NCBI GenBank assembly: GCA_950063125.1
Contig: CATLZI010000005.1
Coordinates: 1 to 20,626, forward strand
DNA length: 20,626 nt
Direction: 5' to 3'
Origin: an uncultured Porticoccus sp.
Lineage (GTDB): Bacteria; Pseudomonadota; Gammaproteobacteria; Pseudomonadales; Porticoccaceae
Below, piece after piece: positions 7,214-13,352 of the stretch. Made by a program: the position numbers and the translations under genes. The first letter of the stretch is position 1, and every line of letters starts with the position of its first letter. The notes beneath the pieces are model-generated. The model worked only from the letters and a program-made list of their open reading frames with translations, ran no database searches and was not told the origin of the DNA.

Positions 7214-8350
7214 TTAAAGAAGCAGTTTTTCGAGAATCCGTCGATAAATTTTTTCGAGGGCATCAATATCCTCGACGCTGGCGTTTTCGTTGACCTTGTG
7301 AATCGTGGCATTCACTGGCCCCAGCTCGACGACCTGACAGCCATGGGGGGCGATAAAGCGACCATCAGAGGTGCCTCCTGCCGTCGAAAGTTGCGCTTCA
7401 ATGCCGGTGATTTCCCGGATGCTGGTCACCGTAGCCTCTACCAGCGGCCCTCGTTCGGTCAGAAAGGGCTCCCCGCTGAGGTGCCACTGGAGTTCATAGT
7501 CAAGCTGATGTTGTTTGAGAATTGTTTCAGTGCGGGATTTTAGTTGCTCGACGGTCACTTCGGTCGAAAAGCGAAAGTTGAAAAGCACTTGGACGGTCCC
7601 CGGAATCACATTGGTAGCACCGGTGCCGGAGTGAATGTTGGATACCTGAAAACTGGTGGCGGGGAAAAAATGATTGCCGTTGTCCCAACACTCGGCGGCA
7701 AGGTCGGCCAGTGCTGGAGCCACCTTATGAATAGGGTTGTCCGCCAGGTGCGGGTAGGCCACATGACCCTGGATACCCCTGACCACCAGTTCAGCTCCCA
7801 GAGAGCCGCGACGCCCGTTTTTGATCACATCGCCCACGCATTTAGTGCTGGAGGGTTCTCCCACCAGACACCAATCAGGGATTTTATGGTGGTCCAGTAG
7901 CCATTGAACCACCTTCACCGTGCCGTTTACGGCGATACCTTCTTCGTCGCTGGTGATCAGAAAAGCGATCTGTCCCGGATGGTCTGGTTGTGCGGCAACA
8001 AAATGTTCTACCGCTATGATCATGGCGGCGAGTGAGCCCTTCATATCGGCAGCTCCCCGGCCGTAAAGAACGCCGTTCTCAATGTGGGGGGAGAAAGGTG
8101 GATGTTGCCAGTCACCTTCGGGGCCCGCGGGCACTACATCGGTATGTCCGGCGAAACAGAGCGTTGGGCCTCTTTCACCGCGCACGGCCCAAAAATTATC
8201 CACATCGCCGAAGGGCAGCCTGACCACACAAAAACCGATGGCCTCCAAACGCTCAATCATCAGTTGCTGGCATCCCTCGTCTGCCGGGGTTACCGAGCGA
8301 CGTTTGATAAGTTCACAGGCCAGTTCAAGAGTGGGGGAGAGGGTAGTCAT
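7214..8350 (-). CDS. dapE: Succinyl-diaminopimelate desuccinylase
   Basis: DapE is a di-zinc peptidase of the M20 family that hydrolyses N-succinyl-L,L-diaminopimelate to L,L-diaminopimelate. Its 378 residues match the family length. Zinc ligands and catalytic residues are all present: His69 and Asp71 in AGHTDVVP, Asp102 in GRGAADMKG, Glu136-Glu137 in TSDEEG, Glu165 in VGEPSS and His351 in ATIHKVNE. The lid domain includes [23 protein letters not shown]. The ATG at 8350 has GGAG nine bases upstream. It follows dapD on the same strand across a 137-base spacer rich in hairpins. With yffB-like and dapD it forms a probable operon; yffB next to dapE is also seen in E. coli. Confidence 0.96.
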   Translation of the reverse strand: MTTLSPTLELACELIKRRSVTPADEGCQQLMIERLEAIGFCVVRLPFGDVDNFWAVRGERGPTLCFAGHTDVVPAGPEGDWQHPPFSPHIENGVLYGRGAADMKGSLAAMIIAVEHFVAAQPDHPGQIAFLITSDEEGIAVNGTVKVVQWLLDHHKIPDWCLVGEPSSTKCVGDVIKNGRRGSLGAELVVRGIQGHVAYPHLADNPIHKVAPALADLAAECWDNGNHFFPATSFQVSNIHSGTGATNVIPGTVQVLFNFRFSTEVTVEQLKSRTETILKQHQLDYELQWHLSGEPFLTERGPLVEATVTSIREITGIEAQLSTAGGTSDGRFIAPHGCQVVELGPVNATIHKVNENASVEDIDALEKIYRRILEKLLL

Positions 8351-8389
8351 TCAGTGATACTCCGGGGCAGTCATTACAAGTTTAACGAG

Positions 8390-8477
8390 CTGGGACAGCC
8401 CAGGCCACTGGCATTTTCTGCCAATAGGCAGTATATGGCGGCGGAGTCAGTCCGGAGCGCCAAAGGGCGACCGGACT
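8390..8477 (-). other. Three consecutive hairpins between dapD and dapE
   Basis: The spacer holds three inverted repeats. They are CTGGG/CCCAG around ACAG (8390-8403), TGCC/GGCA around AATA (8419-8430), and a long one of AGTCCGG (8449-8455) with CCGGACT (8471-8477) and an inner CGCC/GGCG. In the transcript (minus strand) the long hairpin comes first, just after the dapD stop. No U run follows it, so a processing or stabilising element or an attenuator is as likely as a terminator. Confidence 0.5.
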
Positions 8478-8487
8478 GGCAAATATC

Positions 8488-9519
8488 CTAATTGGATACG
8501 TGCAACGCCTCATTCAATTCCACAGCGGATTTATTGGTCAGGCATTCCACGGCACCTGTCGCAGAATTTCGGCGGAAGAGCAGGTCATCCTTGCCGGCCA
8601 GTTCTCTGGCTTTGGTTTGCCCTACCAACTGGTTCCGGTCATCCAGTAGGCTTACTTTGGTTCCGGCGGTGATATAGAGCCCAGCCTCCACGGTACAGCG
8701 ATCACCCAGGGGAATCCCCAGGCCGGAATTGGCACCCAACAGACACTGGTTGCCAATAGTGATAATGATATTGCCGCCACCGGAGAGTGTACCCATGGTA
8801 GAGCTGCCACCGCCCAGATCTGAGCCGGATTTAACGAACACACCTTGGGAGATTCGGCCTTCCACCATACTGGTACCTTCGGTGCCAGCGTTAAAGTTCA
8901 CGAAGCCCTCGTGCATGATAGTGGTGCCTTCACCGATATAAGCCCCGAGGCGTACCCTTGCCGTATCGGCGATGCGAACGCCGGTGGGGACAACGTAATC
9001 CACCATCTTGGGAAACTTGTCCACACTGTCTACAGACAGAGGAGAGCCTGCCAGGCGGGCCTGTAACTGTCGGGCGGGCAGTTCCCCTATGTCGATGGCG
9101 CCCTCATTGGTCCAGGCAATATTGCGCAACACGCCGAACAATCCGGTCAGGTTTGTGGTGTTGGGTTTTACCAGCCGGTGGGATAGCAGGTGCAATTTCA
9201 GGTAGCCCTCGGGGACGGAGGCCGGGGCATCGTCGCTGACAAGTAGGGTGGCCACTACCGGGCGAGTGCTCTGCTGAAACTGCCTGGCAATCTCTGACTG
9301 CTCTGCTTCTCCCGACGCTGCAAAGGCTGCAGCAAGCGTATCCAGTTGTTCAGCGGTGAGCGTCATCACCTGGTTTTTACCCTGGATTCCCAGTGCGGTC
9401 TGAATCGCAGTGAGGGTGGTGTCTCCGGGGTTTAGTAAAGGTTTTGGGTAGAAAACCTCGAGCCATTCGCCGTTGTTATTCTGGGTGCCGATGCCCAATC
9501 CAAAGCTGTAGAGTGTCAT
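8488..9519 (-). CDS. dapD: 2,3,4,5-tetrahydropyridine-2,6-dicarboxylate N-succinyltransferase
   Basis: DapD transfers succinyl from succinyl-CoA to tetrahydrodipicolinate, opening the succinylase branch of diaminopimelate synthesis. The 343-residue protein is of the long, Pseudomonas-type form, with a sizeable N-terminal domain. The E. coli form has about 274 residues. Residues about 178-292 form a left-handed beta-helix of hexapeptide repeats, visible as VRIADTARVRLGAYIGEGT, FVNFNAGTEG, MVEGRISQGVFV, the glycine-rich GSDLGGGSS and LGANSGLGIPLG. The ATG at 9519 has GGAGAT upstream at workable spacing. It follows the yffB-like gene by 22 bases and precedes dapE, so the three are likely co-transcribed. 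Confidence 0.94.
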   Translation of the reverse strand: MTLYSFGLGIGTQNNNGEWLEVFYPKPLLNPGDTTLTAIQTALGIQGKNQVMTLTAEQLDTLAAAFAASGEAEQSEIARQFQQSTRPVVATLLVSDDAPASVPEGYLKLHLLSHRLVKPNTTNLTGLFGVLRNIAWTNEGAIDIGELPARQLQARLAGSPLSVDSVDKFPKMVDYVVPTGVRIADTARVRLGAYIGEGTTIMHEGFVNFNAGTEGTSMVEGRISQGVFVKSGSDLGGGSSTMGTLSGGGNIIITIGNQCLLGANSGLGIPLGDRCTVEAGLYITAGTKVSLLDDRNQLVGQTKARELAGKDDLLFRRNSATGAVECLTNKSAVELNEALHVSN

Positions 9520-9541
9520 TGCTTGTTATATCTCCGGAAGA

Positions 9542-9895
9542 TTACAGATTAAAAAGTAAGGTGTACTGATCTGACCGAAAGCCGACGGTAATAGTACCGT
9601 TCTGGTCCAGCACCGGGCGTTTGATCATGGTCGGGTATTTCATAAGCAGGTCGACAACATTGTCTGCAGAGATCTGGTCTTTGACAGCCGGGTCCAGTTT
9701 CCGCCAGGTGGTGCCCACCCTGTTGAGCACTTTTTCCCAACCGGCAGCGGCGATCCAGCGTTCGATCATTTGCGGGTCGAGGCCGTCGGTGCGGACGTCG
9801 TGGAAGCGATAGCTCACCTGTTGTTCATCCAGCCAATGGCGCGCCTTTTTCACGGTATCGCAGTTCTTGATGCCGTAGAGAATGGTTTCGGTCAT
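9542..9895 (-). CDS. ArsC/Spx-family reductase, YffB-like
   Basis: This 117-residue protein has the thioredoxin-like fold of the ArsC/Spx family. Its N-terminus, MTETILYGIKNCDTVKKARHW, carries a single cysteine (Cys11) in NCDT rather than a CxxC pair. WIAAAGWEKVLNRVGTTWRKL, PTMIKRPVLDQNG and a C-terminal GF match the YffB group (118 residues in E. coli). A longer TTG-initiated form from 9934 is possible, but the ATG at 9895 matches the family start. Members are proposed glutathione-dependent reductases of unknown physiological substrate. It lies directly upstream of dapD and dapE, a conserved neighbourhood that hints at a link with lysine or cell-wall precursor synthesis. Confidence 0.85.
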   Translation of the reverse strand: MTETILYGIKNCDTVKKARHWLDEQQVSYRFHDVRTDGLDPQMIERWIAAAGWEKVLNRVGTTWRKLDPAVKDQISADNVVDLLMKYPTMIKRPVLDQNGTITVGFRSDQYTLLFNL

Positions 9896-9921
9896 AGGAT
9901 TTGTCACGTGGTTGTCATGAA

Positions 9922-9951
9922 TTGGCGTTATCAAGCATCAATACACATAAT
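9922..9951 (+). promoter_or_regulatory. Candidate promoter of the SixA-like gene
   Basis: TTGGCG (9922-9927) and CATAAT (9946-9951) are 18 bases apart. The start codon is at 10011, with GGGAGA just upstream as ribosome binding site. The match is moderate, and the region also has to serve the divergent yffB-like gene. Confidence 0.3.
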
Positions 9952-10010
9952 TGGGTTTAAGCAGCGGCGAAGGATAGCAAACTTGGGCCACGCATTCACG
10001 GGAGACCGCC

Positions 10011-10532
10011 ATGAAGACGATCGCACTGATTCGTCATGCCAAATCCAGCTGGAAAGATACTACCTTGCCGGACCTGGATCGGCCCCTTAATCGCCGGGGT
10101 CGGTTGAACGCCCCGGAAATGGGGCGCAGGTTACAGGAGCAGCCAGTGTCTCTGAAACGGGTTTTCTCGAGTCCGGCGGTGAGGGCCATGGAAACGGCTG
10201 AGTGGTTGATGCCCAGTCTTGGGTTGAGTGACGCGAAGCTTGAAGTGGTCACGGCCCTGTACACCTTTAATTACGAAGATATCCTGGCCTGGCTGCGATC
10301 TCTGGACAAAGATGCCGACAGATTCGCCCTGATTTGTCACAATCCGGCCATAACTGATATGGTGAATTTTCTCACCTTGATGCAGATCGATAAAATTCCC
10401 ACCTGCGGTATTGCCCTGATGCAGGTTGATGTAAACCATTGGCAGGATTTGGGCGCCGGCATGGCCGAGTTGAGCTATTTTGGTTTCCCAAAAAGTGTCA
10501 GCGGAAAAGCCATTTCACTGGGACCGGGCTAA
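10011..10532 (+). CDS. SixA-like phosphohistidine phosphatase (histidine phosphatase superfamily)
   Basis: This 173-residue protein belongs to the histidine phosphatase superfamily. The phospho-accepting His9 lies in LIRHAKSSW, the form typical of the SixA group. Arg8, Arg58 in SSPAVRAMETAE and the second His110 in ICHNPAI complete the phosphate pocket. SixA in E. coli dephosphorylates histidine-phosphorylated proteins such as the nitrogen-related phosphotransferase NPr, but the target here cannot be read from sequence. There is no signal peptide, so it should be cytoplasmic. The ATG has GGGAGA upstream. The CHAD gene follows closely and is likely co-transcribed. Confidence 0.87.
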   Translation: MKTIALIRHAKSSWKDTTLPDLDRPLNRRGRLNAPEMGRRLQEQPVSLKRVFSSPAVRAMETAEWLMPSLGLSDAKLEVVTALYTFNYEDILAWLRSLDKDADRFALICHNPAITDMVNFLTLMQIDKIPTCGIALMQVDVNHWQDLGAGMAELSYFGFPKSVSGKAISLGPG

Positions 10533-10563
10533 ATGAGCATTGCCTGAAAAGTTACGGATTTTC

Positions 10564-11433
10564 ATGGATAATTTTGTTTTCCAGGCAGGGGATCTAAGTG
10601 CAGAACTCAACCGTGTCGTCCTCCAGCAAACGAAATTGGCGCGGGAACAACTGCAGTCTCTGACCTCAAAAGAGCTCGAAGGTATTCACGGAGCGCGCAA
10701 ATGCTTTAAACGCCTGCGTGCCTGTTACCGATTGCTGAAATCAACGGATAGGACAACCTTCCTGCAGGGCAATCAGTTCTTTCGCGACCTCTCCGCCAAG
10801 TTGTCTGTTCTCCGCGACACCCAGGTCATGAGGCAAACCCTGTTGTCACTGCGTGCCGGCAATCACGGGTTGGTCGATACTGCGGTCTTTGACCAACTGG
10901 AGCGACAGCTGGCATTGCAACAGCGAGAGTCGATAGCCCAGGCAATGGCCCAGGCACAGCTGGTATGCGATCAATTGGGGCAGTTTCTCCGTCGGTACAA
11001 TCAGGCGGAAAAACTGACTCTGGACTCAGATGTTCTGCTCAGGGCCCTGGTCAAAAGCTATACCTTGGCACGACGCAGTTGGAAACCGGCGCGGCACAGT
11101 GGTGATGACGATGATTGCCACCATTGGCGCAAATGCACCAAGTATTACTGGTATCAACTACGGCTGATCTCGGTGCTCTGTCCACCACCCAAAAAACAAC
11201 TGAATTTGCTGGAAAGGCTGTGTAGCCTCCTGGGTGACTATCACGACCTGGCTGTATTAAAAGTGCAGTTGACAAGGATGGCCACCGCTGAGCAATCGTT
11301 GCAGGCGCTAATTGCCCAGCGGCAGCGGCAACTGTTTCGGGAGGCTGATGATCTGGCTGAGTCGCTATTCAAGCGTCGCGCAGGTCATTATGCCGCGTGG
11401 CTGGCCAATCGTTGGCGCAAGACTGTGCCTTAG
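10564..11433 (+). CDS. CHAD domain protein, probable polyphosphate-binding protein
   Basis: This protein, 289 residues from ATG 10564, is an alpha-helical CHAD domain (conserved histidine alpha-helical domain), a fold known to bind inorganic polyphosphate through basic surfaces. The typical basic His motifs are visible: IHGARKCFKRLRACYRLLK (His42, Lys46, Lys49, Arg50, Arg52), later CHHWRKCTKYYWYQLR, and LLGDYHDLAVL. No CYTH triphosphatase domain is attached. A TTG at 10540, eight bases after the upstream stop codon, would add eight residues. Neither start has a strong ribosome binding site. It follows the SixA-like gene on the same strand, and its stop codon is immediately adjacent to the stop of the converging nth gene. 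There is no signal peptide. Confidence 0.85.
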   Translation: MDNFVFQAGDLSAELNRVVLQQTKLAREQLQSLTSKELEGIHGARKCFKRLRACYRLLKSTDRTTFLQGNQFFRDLSAKLSVLRDTQVMRQTLLSLRAGNHGLVDTAVFDQLERQLALQQRESIAQAMAQAQLVCDQLGQFLRRYNQAEKLTLDSDVLLRALVKSYTLARRSWKPARHSGDDDDCHHWRKCTKYYWYQLRLISVLCPPPKKQLNLLERLCSLLGDYHDLAVLKVQLTRMATAEQSLQALIAQRQRQLFREADDLAESLFKRRAGHYAAWLANRWRKTVP

Positions 11434-12087
11434 TCAGGCTTTGCGGGTTTTGATGGGTCGTTTCCGGTTGGGAAAACAGGTTTTGCAGATGTCGCAACTC
11501 AGTCCATTGCAGTTGCGGGCGGGGCAGTGCTCGCGACCGTAGTAAATAATCTGCAGGTGCAGGGCGTTCCAACTTTCCCTGGGAAACAACCGTTTCAGAT
11601 CCTTTTCTGTCTGCACCACGCTGTTGCCATTGCTCAATCCCCAGCGCTGGGCGAGGCGGTGAATGTGGGTGTCAACCGGAAAGGCGGGGTGGCCAAAGGC
11701 CTGAGACATGACCACACTGGCCGTTTTGTGGCCGACGCCGGGCAACGTTTCAAGCGCTGCGATATCTTCAGGCACATCCCCGTCGTACTGGTCTACCAGT
11801 ATCTTTGAGAGATTTACAATGGCTTTGGACTTCTGGGGTGCCAGACCACAGGGGCGAATAATGTCATATACCTGCTGTTGTGAAACCCGGCTCATGGCCT
11901 GAGCATTATCGGCTAACGCGAACAGTCTGGGGGTTACCTGGTTGACTCGTTCATCGGTACATTGGGCGGATAGCAACACGGCTACCAGCAGGGTGAAGGC
12001 ATCCTGATGGACAAGGGGGATTGGCGGGTTTGGGTACAGTTGATCCAGTCTATGGCGGATAAACGCTGCCCGATCTTTTTTGAGCAT
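11434..12087 (-). CDS. nth: Endonuclease III family DNA glycosylase/AP lyase with atypical Fe-S cysteines
   Basis: Nth removes oxidised pyrimidines from DNA and cleaves the abasic site. The 217 residues include LLSAQCTDERVN, the helix-hairpin-helix LPGVGHKTA with catalytic Lys121, and catalytic Asp139 in FPVDTHIHRLAQRWGL. The C-terminal cysteines are Cys188, 193, 198, 201 and 204. E. coli has C-x6-C-x2-C-x5-C, whereas here the best assignment is C-x9-C-x2-C-x2-C with an extra cysteine at 193. A 4Fe-4S cluster is still plausible. AGAGGGG upstream of ATG 12087 is a strong ribosome binding site lying in the end of dapC. The gene follows dapC by three bases, unlike the common location beside the rnf genes, so it may be a second nth-type gene. 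Confidence 0.88.
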   Translation of the reverse strand: MLKKDRAAFIRHRLDQLYPNPPIPLVHQDAFTLLVAVLLSAQCTDERVNQVTPRLFALADNAQAMSRVSQQQVYDIIRPCGLAPQKSKAIVNLSKILVDQYDGDVPEDIAALETLPGVGHKTASVVMSQAFGHPAFPVDTHIHRLAQRWGLSNGNSVVQTEKDLKRLFPRESWNALHLQIIYYGREHCPARNCNGLSCDICKTCFPNRKRPIKTRKA

Positions 12088-12090
12088 GTT

Positions 12091-13305
12091 TCAGCCCCTC
12101 TGTTGAGCGGCTTCGACAAACCTGCGGATGCGCATGGCCGCTTCCCTGCATTCCTCCAGAGGTGCTACCAGTGCCATACGTACTCTGTTTTCTCCCGGAT
12201 TGATGTCATTAGCTGTGCGCGCCAGATAGCGGCCGGGCAGGACAGTAATATGCTGTTGCCTGAACAGTTCCCTGGCAAAGTCTTCATCACTGCCAATGTT
12301 TGCCCCGCGGGTATCTGCCCACAAATAAAAGCCGGCATCCGGCATGCTTAATGGCAGCACGGGTTCGAGGATTTCTCTGAATATTGCAAATTTCTGCCGG
12401 TATTGATGGCGGTTGTCCCGTACATGCTGCTCATCTCGCCAGGCGGCAATACTGGCCAGTTGTGACGGGACCGGCATGGCGCAGCCGTGATAGGTGCGGT
12501 AGCGCAAAAAATTTGCCAGGATACGACTGTCACCGGCCACAAACCCGGATCTCAGGCCCGGTAAATTGGAGCGTTTTGACAGACTGTGAAAGACCACGCA
12601 GCGATCATAGCTGTGACGACCCATTTGTGCGCAAGCCTCCAGCAAACCGATTGGTGGATTATTTTCATCGGGGTAAATTTCTGAATAACACTCATCGCTG
12701 GCGATAGTGAAATCGTATTGATCTGCGAGTTGGATTAGCGATTGTAATGTATCGATATCCAGCACTGCGCCGGACGGGTTGCCCGGTGAGCAGATGTAAA
12801 TAAGTTGGCACTGCTGCCAGATCTTCGGTGAAACGGATGCCCAATCCGGGCAAAAACCATTGTCTGCCGTGCAGTTGAGAAAATGCAGCCTCGCGCCAGC
12901 GAGCAGGGCGGCGCCCTCGTAGATCTGGTAAAACGGATTGGGGCTCACGACCACCGGATCGTTACTGCGGTTTATGACCACCTGGGCAAAGGCAAACAGC
13001 GCTTCTCTGGTGCCATTGACCGGTAGCACCTGAGTTTCGGGGCATACAGTCTGAAGTCTGAATCGTTGACACAGCCATTCGGCTATCGTCTCGCGAAGTT
13101 CCGGAAGACCCTTGGTCAGTGGGTAGGCCGAGAGTTTATCCAGGGCATTGGCGAGAGTCTCCCTGACGAATTCCGGCGGCGGGTGTTTTGGCTCACCGAT
13201 AGATAGCGCAATATGGGTGAGCGCTGCTGGTGGTGAAATGCCCGATTTGAGCGCGTTGAGTTTCTCAAAGGGGTAGGGGTGTAGCTTGTTAAGGTCAATG
13301 TTCAT
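12091..13305 (-). CDS. dapC: Succinyldiaminopimelate transaminase
   Basis: DapC is a fold-type I PLP aminotransferase that makes N-succinyl-L,L-diaminopimelate from the keto precursor, the step between DapD and DapE. The 404 residues show SIGEPKHPPP, YPLTKGLPELRETIAEWL, VLPVNGTREALF, YICSPGNPSGAVL (Asn176), ASDECYSEIY (Asp204 and Tyr207) and the PLP lysine Lys244 in SLSKRSNLPGLRSGF. SIGEPKH and SKRSN are characteristic of the DapC group rather than aspartate or alanine aminotransferases. It lies directly after glnD (47-base gap) and just before nth on the same strand. glnD-dapC is the Pseudomonas order. Confidence 0.93.
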   Translation of the reverse strand: MNIDLNKLHPYPFEKLNALKSGISPPAALTHIALSIGEPKHPPPEFVRETLANALDKLSAYPLTKGLPELRETIAEWLCQRFRLQTVCPETQVLPVNGTREALFAFAQVVINRSNDPVVVSPNPFYQIYEGAALLAGARLHFLNCTADNGFCPDWASVSPKIWQQCQLIYICSPGNPSGAVLDIDTLQSLIQLADQYDFTIASDECYSEIYPDENNPPIGLLEACAQMGRHSYDRCVVFHSLSKRSNLPGLRSGFVAGDSRILANFLRYRTYHGCAMPVPSQLASIAAWRDEQHVRDNRHQYRQKFAIFREILEPVLPLSMPDAGFYLWADTRGANIGSDEDFARELFRQQHITVLPGRYLARTANDINPGENRVRMALVAPLEECREAAMRIRRFVEAAQQRG

Positions 13306-13352
13306 ACGATCATCGGTTTATTGTGAGCAGTTGATGGCAGAATGTTCGGTTT

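Noticed and set aside
7070..7900. Plus-strand open frames of 157 and 118 codons
   Set aside because: They lie opposite dapE, whose full set of catalytic residues makes it the real gene.
8196..8204. A second perfect DnaA box, TTATCCACA
   Set aside because: It lies inside the dapE coding sequence, where it encodes part of the conserved DVDNFWAVR stretch, so coding constraint explains it. It also shows that single perfect boxes occur by chance in this window.
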